A stretch of 64,000 nt of DNA from positions 2,411,349 through 2,475,348 of the forward strand of contig NC_015520.1 of the NCBI RefSeq assembly GCF_000213255.1, read 5' to 3'. Below, piece by piece: positions 17,883 through 27,419 of the stretch; position 1 is the stretch's first letter, and each line of letters opens with the position of its first letter. Origin of the DNA: Mahella australiensis 50-1 BON (lineage in GTDB: Bacteria > Bacillota > Clostridia > Mahellales > Mahellaceae). The notes beneath the pieces are model-generated. The model was not told where the DNA came from. It made no database searches and saw only the letters and a list, made by a program, of their open reading frames with translations. The translations under genes and the position numbers were made by a program.

Positions 17883-19133
17883 CTAGGCATAAACCTCTAT
17901 TACCTCAGAAGCCATTTCGGCCCATTCCCATAAACGCTGCGGCTGATAGCGCACAGTGCTTATATCCTTCATTATAACCTCCACCGCACAGCCCTTTGTC
18001 TTCTCCATAGCATCGATTAAACTTTTACGAGCAGCCTCCAAATTCCATTGATCAACGGCAAAAATAGCAGGACTGGGCTTATAGGAGAATACGAAATCCC
18101 TTCCTATGTTTGCTGCTCCTTCTTTCACATCTGCCCATGGGCTCATGGATATCTTTCTCAAATCAGGAATCTTCCTAAGCATATTGATCTTTTTATGCAA
18201 GGGTTCACAGCAGCCGTAATAATTCAATCCGAAGCGTTTCATCCAGCGTATCTCATACTGCAGAGCAAATTCTTCGTGCATTTGCGGTGAAACATCCGAA
18301 AATACCTGGGCTGTACTGCATCCCCACAGGTCCAAAGGACTTATATGAGATGAATCATAATCGGCTTGAGGCAATTCATCGGTATATCCCAATCCCCCGG
18401 ATCCTATTCGCGTATTGTTATTATTCAATGCCAGCAGATTCATGGCCTCATATTGGTCAAGCCGGCATAAATAGGCCTGCACAAGGCGATCTATGGCTTT
18501 ATGAACCAATTCGGGACGCAATATCATATCCATCATGGCCTCCTGTATACCCCACCAACGGATCAACTCATCCCACGGTGCAAACCAGAAACCTGGCGCA
18601 CCGCGCTTTTCTACCTTAAGTATACCATCGAAAATGTCCTTCGTTCGCTGGTAGCTGTCCTCGGTAGTCTGAGCATCGTACGTAATCTCAGGCATCCTTA
18701 TTTTTTCTATGTCATCTTCATTTTGAATTTGTGGATGAAAGTGCCTTGATATAATCGGGTTGCCTGCATCGGTCCTAATCACATCCACATCTTCGTCGAT
18801 GCCAAACCCGGTGTCATGTATAACCAAAGGGCAATATATAACGGGCTCAACCACCATATCCCCTCGCATGTGCTTCCATTGATAGATAATTTGACGAAGC
18901 TGTACTTCATAAGATCGACAAAATGGATCAACGGTCTGAAGCTTTAACTCATCGTCCACATCCATCTCATGCCATGGTATCTCATTTATCCATAGCATAG
19001 GCTTTACTCTTTCCAGACCGTTAAGGCGCTTCCACATAGCTATTTTATCCTTATGAACGGGCAACGATGCTATTTCGGCCACTTCTTCGGCTAACCGCCG
19101 CAAAATCTCTTTGTCCTCTTTTGGTACTTCCAT
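17883..19133 (-). CDS. URO-D superfamily protein (CCEP-motif type)
   Basis: The 416-aa protein belongs to the uroporphyrinogen decarboxylase/corrinoid methyltransferase superfamily by its overall pattern (PWDELIRWWGIQEAMMDMILRPELVHKAID, cut here to key words, and LNYYGCCEPLHKK). The YGCCEPLH segment sits where MtaA-type methyltransferases place metal ligands, so the Cys and His may bind zinc. The start ATG at 19133 follows GGGGGTG. It overlaps no neighbour; the next URO-D gene lies 24 bases upstream and a GH29 gene follows. No heme biosynthesis gene is present, so a role in heme synthesis is unlikely. A part in methyl transfer or another C1 reaction on sugars or related compounds is inference. 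Confidence 0.8.
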   Translation of the reverse strand: MEVPKEDKEILRRLAEEVAEIASLPVHKDKIAMWKRLNGLERVKPMLWINEIPWHEMDVDDELKLQTVDPFCRSYEVQLRQIIYQWKHMRGDMVVEPVIYCPLVIHDTGFGIDEDVDVIRTDAGNPIISRHFHPQIQNEDDIEKIRMPEITYDAQTTEDSYQRTKDIFDGILKVEKRGAPGFWFAPWDELIRWWGIQEAMMDMILRPELVHKAIDRLVQAYLCRLDQYEAMNLLALNNNNTRIGSGGLGYTDELPQADYDSSHISPLDLWGCSTAQVFSDVSPQMHEEFALQYEIRWMKRFGLNYYGCCEPLHKKINMLRKIPDLRKISMSPWADVKEGAANIGRDFVFSYKPSPAIFAVDQWNLEAARKSLIDAMEKTKGCAVEVIMKDISTVRYQPQRLWEWAEMASEVIEVYA

Positions 19134-19157
19134 AACCACAACACCCCCAATAATAAT

Positions 19158-20204
19158 TTATCGGTACCAATGCCCTTGCAAATATTCTAGATACCTATCC
19201 ATCATTTCATCCGGTACGTTAGCCGGCAGATGATTGCCCACGGCAAAGATTACACCCCTACACCTCTTAGCTGCCTCAAAGGTACGGTCCATATCCGCTT
19301 TCACCTTATCCCATTTGCCGAAAGTCATATCGCGGCAATCTACATAGCTGCCAACTAATGCTGTAGTCTGCCCAAATCGTTCGGCCATATATCCGAAATC
19401 ATTGCACGGTTCGAATATAAGGCCATCTGCTCCAGCTTCTACTATATCTTCGGCAAATTCCGTAAAGTTACCATCGGAACAGAACAGCACTTTTTTACCT
19501 GCATCATGCAGCGGCTTCCACAACTCGGCATAGCGTGGTATTATAACCCGTCTGTAGTATTCAGGGTGCATAAATGCACCGCTGGTCCATACAAAATCGT
19601 CATGCTGTATTATTACTTCGACGCTGGTCTTGGCCCACGCTTTCATATGAAACAGCGTAAACCTAAAGAAACTATCCAACACTTTCTCCATCTTATCCGG
19701 ATTAGAAGCCCCTATAAGAAGCATTTCCCATCCAAATGCTTGTATGGCCCCTGAAACGATGGTCTTATAATACCCTCCTGTAGACAACTGATCGGGATAT
19801 GCAGCTCTGGCTTCTTGTACAATGCGTTCATACGCTTCTACCTGCTGGTCGAAATCAGGTAGCCCATATTCGGCCACAGCATCGAATGCCCATACCTCTT
19901 CTTCCGTCTTGAATGGGCATGTTACCGAAGCATGCATATCGCTGCCATCGGACGCGTATTCGGCATGACCCATATCAGTAGAGCGGCCAAACCGACTCCA
20001 ATCAGCATGCAATCCGTCATCAGTGCGCCAAAGAAAGTCAATGCCATAATAATCGTAAAAGTTCCTCAAGGCATCCACGCTTGACGGCTCAGAACCGATC
20101 TTTTGCCGTATATAATCTTTGTGATATTCCAGGCTGTATTCGGTATGTGCCAAGCGAGATGTTGCCCTCAAATTAATATTGTCCAACGCTATTTGCCTGC
20201 TCAT
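19158..20204 (-). CDS. URO-D superfamily protein (SDGN/GNH type)
   Basis: The 348-aa protein has the superfamily pattern WEMLLIGASNPDKMEKVLDSF, IQHDDFVWTSG, KKVLFCSDGNFTEF, and a C-terminal GNHLPANVPDEMMDRY. The CSDGN and GNH segments are shared with the paralogue at 25108-26205 and differ from the CCEP and HSCG types nearby, so functional subgroups are paired within each cluster. The start MSRQIALDN at 20204 has GGGAGGA upstream. It heads the operon that continues through the GH29, GHL6, kinase and SDR genes. Function is not established; see the finding on URO-D paralogues. Confidence 0.8.
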   Translation of the reverse strand: MSRQIALDNINLRATSRLAHTEYSLEYHKDYIRQKIGSEPSSVDALRNFYDYYGIDFLWRTDDGLHADWSRFGRSTDMGHAEYASDGSDMHASVTCPFKTEEEVWAFDAVAEYGLPDFDQQVEAYERIVQEARAAYPDQLSTGGYYKTIVSGAIQAFGWEMLLIGASNPDKMEKVLDSFFRFTLFHMKAWAKTSVEVIIQHDDFVWTSGAFMHPEYYRRVIIPRYAELWKPLHDAGKKVLFCSDGNFTEFAEDIVEAGADGLIFEPCNDFGYMAERFGQTTALVGSYVDCRDMTFGKWDKVKADMDRTFEAAKRCRGVIFAVGNHLPANVPDEMMDRYLEYLQGHWYR

Positions 20205-20250
20205 AGATCGTCCTCCCAAACTATATTAAGTAAACAATTTCATATATAAA

Positions 20251-20264
20251 CCATTTTTAAATGG
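20251..20264. promoter_or_regulatory. Small palindrome upstream of the URO-D/GH29 operon
   Basis: CCATTT-TT-AAATGG lies 47 bases upstream of the first URO-D start in an AT-rich stretch. It could be an operator, but no clear promoter hexamers were found beside it. Confidence 0.3.
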
Positions 20265-20360
20265 CATCGTTTAATTTAATTTTATCATTATGCGACCACT
20301 AGTAAATAGGAAAATCTTGCTCATTTCTTAATAGCAAAGTATAGTGTCCAAAAAATGCAT

Positions 20361-20663
20361 TTACCGTATAATTATGTATTCCACCGTTGAATGTAAATCT
20401 ATCTTATCTAGCATATAATCAGGTAATTCGTCTACCGTAAAACAAACCTCTTTCTGTCCTTGATATTGCCTGTTCACCTCATCTAATATATCCATGCCTA
20501 TCTTATTGGCACAAAAAGTGCGGTGGATTATGCACGGATCACTATCTCTAAATAGTTTTATACTTTCCTCTATTATGCATTCTTCTTTAAAATCCAGTTC
20601 TATAATAGAGCGTTCATCGATTTTAATTCGATCTTTATCTAAAAATGTTACTATCCCTTTCAT
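20361..20663 (-). CDS. Unknown 100-aa protein coupled to the CcdA-like gene (copy 1)
   Basis: The product MKGIVTFLDKDRIKIDER... has no membrane segment and three cysteines, two in DPCIIHRTFC and one in KEVCFTVDELPDY. The ATG at 20663 overlaps the stop of the CcdA-like gene as ATGA, a sign of translational coupling; an ATG four codons upstream is also possible. A copy more than 90 percent identical by eye lies at 34781-35083, again coupled to a CcdA-like gene. I recognise no family. Its constant partner suggests a role with a thiol-disulfide relay, perhaps as a redox or assembly partner. Confidence 0.75.
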   Translation of the reverse strand: MKGIVTFLDKDRIKIDERSIIELDFKEECIIEESIKLFRDSDPCIIHRTFCANKIGMDILDEVNRQYQGQKEVCFTVDELPDYMLDKIDLHSTVEYIIIR

Positions 20664-21850
20664 ATCATACCCCATAATTCTGCAAACATCACTATAGCCA
20701 CAGCAATGAAAAATAAGCCGGTCACCAACTTGATAAGATGCATCTTAGATACAAAAACTCGCGATAGATTCATCACCTTTTTGCCCATATACACGGCAAT
20801 AACCACCGCTATCAGTGGTATTACGAAAGCCAGGTTATATATGGCCAGATAGGATAATGCCTTGGCTACCGCAATCCTTTGACTCAGTATATATACTATT
20901 GTGGGTAAATAGACCTGCCCAGTACAGAAGAACTCCAGTCCTGAAACTACTATACCAGTTAAAAAAACTGATATATACAGAAAATGCGTCAGCGTATTCT
21001 CCCTTATATAGCGCTGTATAACATGCCTTATCTTTTGTGGAAGCTGTAGGCTTATTCGCGCATAATTTCCTTTTTTAATACTGATGTAGTCTCGAAAGCT
21101 AAAGAATGCCAGTATTATACTCATGGCAATAGTCAGACCATATATGGCCAGCATAACAGCTTTAGCATCTTTGAATATATCGCCTACCTTAACTAATCCT
21201 ATCCCTATAGTAAAGTATGCTATGAAAGTACCTATGATGTAACTCATACCAACCAGAAAAAGCTCTTTATTTTGGCGACCGCTCATTACCAATATCGACA
21301 GAAAGAACAGTAGCATCGAAACAGCACAAGGATTGAATCCATCCAGCAATCCAGCCAATGCTACTCCTACTGGCGTAAAGGTCTCAAATCTTTCTTTTTC
21401 GTTATCTATAACCTTGTCTTGGCCAAGCATATCTACTTTAATCTCTTTATACTCTTTGGTGCCATTGATATATGATTCTATAAGCGGCAACAGCTTTTGC
21501 TTGATTTCACTATCACCACTAAGATAAGTATCTCCGACAAATACTGCCGGTAATATAATATTTTCAGCGCTGTAAGCTTGGATATAACTTTTATATACAT
21601 AAAGGCTTTGCTCATAAAATATATTATATCTATGAATCACTACGTTTACTTGAGGGTACAGCGAATGTAGATCGCTTTCAAACGCGTCTATAAATTGCCG
21701 ATTTGATTGACACGATGAACATGCCTCTATATAGAAATAAGCAACCTCAATATTAGGACCCTTTTCAGCAGCCGCATGAGTTGGAAGGATCGCAACTATC
21801 AATAAAAGCAAAAGTATAAACGGCCCCATCTTTCTCACGTCAATCAGCAT
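20660..21850 (-). CDS. Thioredoxin-like domain fused to a CcdA/DsbD-type membrane domain
   Basis: The 396-aa protein starts with a signal peptide (FILLLLLIVAILPTHAAA), then an extracytoplasmic thioredoxin-like domain with C44-SS-C47 in EACSSCQSN. From about residue 160 it has six or more membrane helices of the CcdA type with the paired cysteines in DGFNPCA (C175) and FFCTGQ (C309). Such proteins carry electrons from cytoplasmic thioredoxin across the membrane. The sensor-like domain lies N-terminal, unlike the C-terminal thioredoxin domain of DsbD. Start ATG follows GGGAG. It is coupled to a 100-aa unknown gene. A decaying copy lies at 35080-35924. Confidence 0.86.
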   Translation of the reverse strand: MLIDVRKMGPFILLLLLIVAILPTHAAAEKGPNIEVAYFYIEACSSCQSNRQFIDAFESDLHSLYPQVNVVIHRYNIFYEQSLYVYKSYIQAYSAENIILPAVFVGDTYLSGDSEIKQKLLPLIESYINGTKEYKEIKVDMLGQDKVIDNEKERFETFTPVGVALAGLLDGFNPCAVSMLLFFLSILVMSGRQNKELFLVGMSYIIGTFIAYFTIGIGLVKVGDIFKDAKAVMLAIYGLTIAMSIILAFFSFRDYISIKKGNYARISLQLPQKIRHVIQRYIRENTLTHFLYISVFLTGIVVSGLEFFCTGQVYLPTIVYILSQRIAVAKALSYLAIYNLAFVIPLIAVVIAVYMGKKVMNLSRVFVSKMHLIKLVTGLFFIAVAIVMFAELWGMI

Positions 21851-21893
21851 TTCTTTTCTCCCATCTCCCTTTCATATTTTCATTTACACGCAG

Positions 21894-22620
21894 AAGTTAC
21901 GCAAAACGATATAAATGCCTTAAATCTAACATTTAAGAAGGTGAGTTATGTGCAAAGGTTGTTCTATAGCGGTTTTACAGGTATTACCGGCTATATGTTA
22001 ACCGCAATTATGCCAAACTATCTATATATAATTCAAGAGTGGAGATAGTTTAGATGCATAAACAACATATGCCGTTTTTTAATAAATGCGTCTTCAGTAA
22101 GAAGCTCTTTGGTTTATTGAATAACAGCAATTATCTAAGCCGTTTTAAGGAAGGTGCCGCATTAGCTATCATTACTTACTGTATAGACCTCATAGTTGTG
22201 GATATACCTAATGCTCGCTGTGTAACCGCTACTTTGGGAATAGTATCTCATGATGCGATAAATAGGCATTATCGGCCGAATCCGCAAACCCTATGCTCTA
22301 TACCGCAAAAAATCGGAAGTTAAAGCTTACCAACAGCAACTCCCGAAAGGGTATTTCACCCTGGTGTTTGTCTATATATGTTTATCGAGTACACGAGGAT
22401 ATCTCACGGTTTCGATACTATAGGAGACACTGTAAATTACCTCAAATCAGCTTCTGAGATAGAAGTCGGAGATAAGGTATTTACAGTATATACTTCGTTC
22501 AGTAAAGGTGAATTTATACAGAAAGTTATAGGGAAGATCGCATTAAAACAATCATCTTCGAAAACTTTGCTGCTTAAAATGTTAGATTTTCAAGGTTCCA
22601 TGAACTTTTGCGTAAGTCCT
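21894..22620 (+). mobile_element. Decayed insertion sequence, copy 1
   Basis: Imperfect inverted ends are visible: GTTACGCAAAA...TTAAATCTAACATTTAAG on the left and CTTAAAATGTTAGATTTT...TTTTGCGTAAG on the right. Between them are the first about 90 residues of a transposase and a separate C-terminal stretch; the catalytic middle is missing. The right end lies 14 bases beyond the stop of the GH95 gene. The same ends recur at 29542-30718 and in part at 32913-32974. The interval 21851-22633 holds no other gene. Confidence 0.75.
22054..22323 (+). pseudogene. Transposase N-terminal remnant
   Basis: Eighty-nine codons (FFNKCVFSKKLFGLL, SNYLSRFKEGAALAI, LGIVSHDAINR) resemble the N-terminus of DDE transposases of an IS4/IS701-like kind as I recall them. 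The family is not certain. A downstream stretch (GFDTIGDTVNYLKSASE, from about 22400) looks like the C-terminus in another frame. The central catalytic part is deleted. Confidence 0.55.
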
Positions 22621-22633
22621 AATTATATTCACA

Positions 22634-25084
22634 TTATAACATCTCAACCGTTAGAATTAATTTCCGATTCACGGGCAATTCCAACAAACGATACTGTGCT
22701 CCATATGGGGAATCTAAAATTTTACAAGCGTCAGAATGGATTTCATTATTCTTTAATGTTTCGATATCTTCACATACCTTAATATACATAGGTACCTTTG
22801 GGAATTTTACTGTAATTTCTTGCATTTTCTTGGATAAAAAGCTTGCCTTTAATTCATTTTTATCCATATCCCACTCTACGCTAACTTCGATGCAGCCACG
22901 ACAGGTTATGCCTTCAGCCTTCCCTTTTATCCATTTGGAAGGTAGGGCAGGTAAAAGTTTGATAATTCCTGGAGATGAAAAGACTAACATCTCAAATATC
23001 GCCGCTGTTAAACCAAAATTGGCATCAATCTGAAAAGGAGGCTGGCTGCCGTGTCCCCAAAACATGGTAAGTCCTTGGCTTCGCCAATCGTTGTGATAGG
23101 TAAACAAATTCGTTCCAACGCATGAACGGCACATAGTCTCAAGACATTGAATCGCCCCGTCCCCATCTCCTAATCTTGCATAGATATTTGCCATATGTGC
23201 AAGAGACCAACCGGTTTGCGAGGTAAGCCCGACAACAAGCCTCTTCTCTACTGCAACCTTCATGGCATGAAAAAGCGACGGGTTAGTTTCCTCTGTCACC
23301 TCAAAGCCGGGAAACAAAGGATATATATGCGATTGGTGACGATGATGATAATTATCTGGCAAATCAGAGTGAATCCATTCTTTAATGGCACCATCTTCAT
23401 TTACTTGATACTCCGGCAACTTGCTAAGCATATGCTTCCATATCTTTACGTTTTCCTTTTCAATACCTAAATACTTACATGCGGCGCATAGATTTGCAAG
23501 TACTTCCCGCGCAATTGCTATATCCATCGTGGCATTTATGGTAACTAGTGATGCATTGGGTATTGGAGGTGTATTCTCAGGTGACAGGGAAGGAATGAAC
23601 ATGAACTTTCCATCCTCTCCCTCGACAAGGAAATCCTCGTAGAACAAAGCAATTTCCTTCATGAATGGAATTGCCTTATTTTTTAAAAAATCCATATCCC
23701 CAGTAAACAACCAGTAGTCGTAAAATAATTGCGATAACCAACCTGCACCAGCAGTCCACGTAGCCCATATCGGGTCTGTATAGACAAGACCATGTGTAGT
23801 CTGAGCTATAGGTGCCAAAATACCTCGGCAACCATAAATAACCTTTGCATTTGTGCGAAAATCTTCCAGCATAGACATATAATAATCGAAATAGGGCAAC
23901 GTCGTTTCAGGCAAATTTCCTGGTAATGCAGCCCAATAATTCATTTCTATATTCTCATCATTATGGTAATCCGATGCCCATGCAGGCACATAATCTCCAT
24001 TCCATATCCCTTGCAAATTGGCAGGCAATCCTCCCGGCCTAGAACTTGATATGAGCAAGTAACGTCCAAAATAAAACATCCTTTGGATTAACGCAGTGGG
24101 AATCTGTCCATTATAGCTTTCCAGCAGTAGTTCTTCATTAAATTTTTGCTTTGCAAGTTTATCTTCGCGTTGCTCGTGAAATTCAATATTCACCCTTTTA
24201 TATAATTCCCGGTGTTGGTAGACATGCTTTGACAACAATGCTTCATAGCAGACATCCATCTTTTCTAATTGAGATTTTGTATTTTCAATCGTAGTTTTAC
24301 TTTTTTCATTTACAAACACTTTCACCATCATTAGGACTTCTGTTGCATCCTTTATGTATATGCAATTATTTTGTGCTTCAATACCTTCCATACATCCACC
24401 ATTTACAATTAATCGAGCTACTCCACCGAATTCATTTCCGTCCGGATATTGAGCTTCAAACGAAATCCAGTTCTCTTCAGATGACGCTTGCCACTCAAAC
24501 GGGAGCTTGTCGCCTTTTACATCTTTGCCAGAACCCATACCTGTAGCACCTTCCACTCGGCAAGGTACTAATGAAATAACACAATTCACCTTTTCTGAGC
24601 CCACAGCATTAATCCTAAGTATTACCGCATCATCCACTCTTGATACAAACAAATCACGATGATAGTTTGTGTTGCCTTCGCTCCACCTTACAACAGCCTC
24701 ACCTGTTTCAAAGTCAAGATAGCGACAATATCCAGTAAATGCCTCATGCGTTTCTGAATCAATCTTAATATCAAACGCAGGCTGATAAGGATCTGTGCGA
24801 GCAATGCCTATATAATTCTCTTTAAGTTTTCTCTCAAAAAACTGTGCGCCTTCATTGTATTTCCCTTCCATAAGCATCTTTCGAAGTTGGCTTAAATATT
24901 CGTATATAGAATTGATCTGTGGTTTTTGACTCTTTAGAAACAATGCTTCATGATTTAAAGTTATTATCTCGTTTTTTATATGGCCATAGACCAAAGCCCC
25001 AATGCTTCCATTACCACAAGGAATAGCGTCTTGCCACCTTATAGCAGGATAACACATCATCATACCTTCTTTTATGTCTTGCAT
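22634..25084 (-). CDS. GH95 family alpha-L-fucosidase/galactosidase-type enzyme
   Basis: The 816-aa protein matches GH95 over its full length: N-terminal WQDAIPCGNGSIGALVYG with ITLNHEALFL, the (alpha/alpha)6 core with NLQGIWNGDYVPAWASDYH, NIEMNYWAALPGNL and SLSPENTPP, and a C-terminal beta domain. The conserved Asn and Asp/Glu residues used in catalysis fall in the NIEMNYW and SPEN regions by family knowledge. GH95 enzymes release alpha-1,2-linked fucose or related L-sugars. No signal peptide is seen, so cytoplasmic. The ribosome site is weak (GAAGTG). It ends cluster 2 (GH29, ABC importer, two URO-D, GH95), and a decayed IS lies directly behind it. Confidence 0.9.
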   Translation of the reverse strand: MQDIKEGMMMCYPAIRWQDAIPCGNGSIGALVYGHIKNEIITLNHEALFLKSQKPQINSIYEYLSQLRKMLMEGKYNEGAQFFERKLKENYIGIARTDPYQPAFDIKIDSETHEAFTGYCRYLDFETGEAVVRWSEGNTNYHRDLFVSRVDDAVILRINAVGSEKVNCVISLVPCRVEGATGMGSGKDVKGDKLPFEWQASSEENWISFEAQYPDGNEFGGVARLIVNGGCMEGIEAQNNCIYIKDATEVLMMVKVFVNEKSKTTIENTKSQLEKMDVCYEALLSKHVYQHRELYKRVNIEFHEQREDKLAKQKFNEELLLESYNGQIPTALIQRMFYFGRYLLISSSRPGGLPANLQGIWNGDYVPAWASDYHNDENIEMNYWAALPGNLPETTLPYFDYYMSMLEDFRTNAKVIYGCRGILAPIAQTTHGLVYTDPIWATWTAGAGWLSQLFYDYWLFTGDMDFLKNKAIPFMKEIALFYEDFLVEGEDGKFMFIPSLSPENTPPIPNASLVTINATMDIAIAREVLANLCAACKYLGIEKENVKIWKHMLSKLPEYQVNEDGAIKEWIHSDLPDNYHHRHQSHIYPLFPGFEVTEETNPSLFHAMKVAVEKRLVVGLTSQTGWSLAHMANIYARLGDGDGAIQCLETMCRSCVGTNLFTYHNDWRSQGLTMFWGHGSQPPFQIDANFGLTAAIFEMLVFSSPGIIKLLPALPSKWIKGKAEGITCRGCIEVSVEWDMDKNELKASFLSKKMQEITVKFPKVPMYIKVCEDIETLKNNEIHSDACKILDSPYGAQYRLLELPVNRKLILTVEML

Positions 25085-25107
25085 TTTTCACTTCAACCTC
25101 GACTCTT

Positions 25108-26205
25108 TTACCGATGAGCTAACTCGGCTGAAATATCCAGATAGTATTTTACAGCTTTTGGTGGTATATTCCAAGGAATATGGTTGCCTATGCACATCAT
25201 GTAACCTCCGGTTATACGAGACGTTTCCACCATAGACTCTACCATCGCTCTGATTTCATCAGGATTACTCCGATATAAAATACGGTTATCTCCCTCTCCT
25301 GCCAAAAAGCAATCTTTATATCTTCTAGCAATCTTCTTGTAATCGGTATATGGTTCACTGATAATTCCTCGCGCACCACAGGCCATAATATCATTTACAT
25401 AAGCATCCATATTACCGTCTGACATAAAAATGACCTCTTTCCCAGCAGCCTTAACAATGCTCCAAAACTCTTCGTAGCATGGGAAAATGTATTTATGCAT
25501 CCATTTAGGGGAACATGTTGGTCCACGGCTAGTTACAATATCATCGTGACATATAACAAAATTAACAGGTAACCTAGAAAAGACTCGAAAAACTCGTCGA
25601 TTAATTTCGGCAAATTCGGTCATAATTCGCTCAAATCTTGGATCAAGGCAAGTTTCTAAAAATAATTCCCATCCAAATGTTAATAACGGCCACATAAACA
25701 TGGTATTATAAAAACTTACCGATGCAGTGGAACCTTTAGGAGCTTTATCCCCCCATTCCTTGGGATACATCTTGCGATATTCTTGATAAAGCTTTTCTTC
25801 ATCGGAATAGTCACGTGATTCTACTACAGGAATATCAGTAAAATCACCTTGTGCAAGTGGAGAAAAAGCAAATACATCTTCAGCATCCTTAAAATGTTTT
25901 CCCCAGTCCCACTGCGTGGTTTCGGTGTCGCCCCAGCGCACATGATGCCCGCCGTGTTCATCAACATTAGATGACTGTCCCTTTAAATCAAGCTTAGGTC
26001 GAGGTTTAGGATCATCTTTTTCTGGAATGGGCAATTCCAATTGTGGATAAAGCTGTGATAGCTTCAACCGACACAATCTTGGATGCTCATAATAATCGAT
26101 ACCAGTTAAGTAAGTTTCCGCATCAGGATTGGACCAATGCTCCCAGTGCGGTATTTTCTTTGGTGCTCTCCCCATAAACGCCAGATATTTATCGCTATAT
26201 TGCAT
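25108..26205 (-). CDS. URO-D superfamily protein (SDGN/GNH type)
   Basis: The 365-aa protein parallels the one at 19158-20204: WELFLETCLDPRFERIM, VICHDDIVTSRG, KEVIFMSDGNMDAYV, EPYTDYKKIARRY and the C-terminal MMCIGNHIPWNIPPKAVKYY. The SDGN and GNH segments define a subgroup shared by one URO-D gene in each fucosidase cluster. The start has AAGGAG upstream. It lies 23 bases before the GH95 gene and is probably co-transcribed with it. Its reaction is unknown; the active-site residues differ from both uroporphyrinogen decarboxylase and the HxC-type corrinoid methyltransferases. Confidence 0.8.
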   Translation of the reverse strand: MQYSDKYLAFMGRAPKKIPHWEHWSNPDAETYLTGIDYYEHPRLCRLKLSQLYPQLELPIPEKDDPKPRPKLDLKGQSSNVDEHGGHHVRWGDTETTQWDWGKHFKDAEDVFAFSPLAQGDFTDIPVVESRDYSDEEKLYQEYRKMYPKEWGDKAPKGSTASVSFYNTMFMWPLLTFGWELFLETCLDPRFERIMTEFAEINRRVFRVFSRLPVNFVICHDDIVTSRGPTCSPKWMHKYIFPCYEEFWSIVKAAGKEVIFMSDGNMDAYVNDIMACGARGIISEPYTDYKKIARRYKDCFLAGEGDNRILYRSNPDEIRAMVESMVETSRITGGYMMCIGNHIPWNIPPKAVKYYLDISAELAHR

Positions 26206-26370
26206 GTAAAACCAACTCCTTATCTTTGTGTTTATATCTTTTCAACCTATCTATTTACATCCCATAGTACGGCTTATAACCGCAAACAAAGAACTCAGAA
26301 GTAAAGGAATCAGAATAAAAATCCACTCTACCAAACTCTACATTGTGAATTCCTCTCAAAAAAGTCTGCC

Positions 26371-27372
26371 TCATGCACTCATGTTCTCCTCCAGCATAGC
26401 TACGGCATGGCTGTAAGGAATATCATCCAATAATCCTTGAGATCCACTGAGTATATAGCCCCCTTCTTTGTCAAAATATCCCACTGTCTTGCGTGCTTCC
26501 TCCCTTATTCTTTCTTCCGGTCCCTCTGGTAATAGGTGCTGAGTGTCGATTCCGCCATAAAAGGTTATTTTCCCTTTATATTCTTTAGCAAGTCTCTCAA
26601 TATCCATACCATCTGCCATCACTTGAATAGGATTTAATATATCAGCTCCCATTTCTATAAAATCAGGTATAATAGGTGCTATTGCTCCGCAAGAATGTTG
26701 CATATACATTACCCCGTATTCTTTTGCTGTATCATATAATCGTTTTAGCTGAGGCTTGAAAAACTCCCTGAAATCATCAGGACTGATAAACATACTGCGC
26801 TGAGTACCAAAGTCATTGCAATTTTCTATTATATCTATTTTTCCACGTCCTGCCTCCAAAACCTTTTTAAGATATTCAACGAAAAAATCCGTAATGCGCC
26901 TTATAATAGCCTTTGCCACGTCAGGTTGTGATTTCAGATAACACAAAGCATTTTCTTGACCACACATCCATAAATAATGATGGAATATGGCAGAATTTAT
27001 ACCACCACACACAGCAAATTGTTGATGTTCTTCGATTTCTTTGGCTAGTTCTGCAGCGTCAAATTTACTGATATCAGGAAATTCATAGGCTTCAACCTCA
27101 TCTACTGTATAAACATATTCAAAAGGCAACTTTGTGATCCCGGCATAGTTCTGAGGCGGATTCGGAGTATCATCCACATATTTTAATCCAAATTTGCAAT
27201 GCCATATATCCACACCTAGCGCACAATACATTTCTTCAATACTGCCAGTACCAATATATTTGGCAAGTCCCTCTTCATAGTATGTAGGCGTACCAAAAAG
27301 GCCGGCAGGCACCCTGTCCACTTCTTTAAAAGCAACAGCCCTTCTTACGCGTTCTTTCGAATTCATGTACAT
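26371..27372 (-). CDS. URO-D superfamily protein (HSCG, MtaA/CmuA-like)
   Basis: The 333-aa protein opens MNSKERVRRAVAFKEVDRVP, the usual start of URO-D family methyltransferases, and contains MQHSCGAIAPIIPDFI. The HSC triplet matches the H-x-C zinc-ligand motif of MtaA, MtbA and CmuA; the third ligand, usually a late Cys, is replaced in GGYILSGSQGLLDD. It may therefore be a methyltransferase with an altered site or a related lyase. The start at 27372 follows AGGAAGAG. It stands 165 bases before the second URO-D gene of the cluster. The intergenic 26206-26370 shows nothing further. Confidence 0.82.
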   Translation of the reverse strand: MYMNSKERVRRAVAFKEVDRVPAGLFGTPTYYEEGLAKYIGTGSIEEMYCALGVDIWHCKFGLKYVDDTPNPPQNYAGITKLPFEYVYTVDEVEAYEFPDISKFDAAELAKEIEEHQQFAVCGGINSAIFHHYLWMCGQENALCYLKSQPDVAKAIIRRITDFFVEYLKKVLEAGRGKIDIIENCNDFGTQRSMFISPDDFREFFKPQLKRLYDTAKEYGVMYMQHSCGAIAPIIPDFIEMGADILNPIQVMADGMDIERLAKEYKGKITFYGGIDTQHLLPEGPEERIREEARKTVGYFDKEGGYILSGSQGLLDDIPYSHAVAMLEENMSA

Positions 27373-27419
27373 TACTCTCTTCCTTGATATATCTTGATAT
27401 ATGATAATATCTTAAATGT

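Noticed and set aside
22378-22782. 134-codon plus-strand frame as a real gene
   Set aside because: It begins inside the decayed IS, runs over the right IS end and then antisense into the GH95 gene. Only its first part looks like transposase debris.
17883-27372. Reading the URO-D family genes as hemE (uroporphyrinogen decarboxylase)
   Set aside because: No other heme or siroheme gene is present, several divergent copies occur, and the motifs differ from hemE. They fit the wider superfamily.
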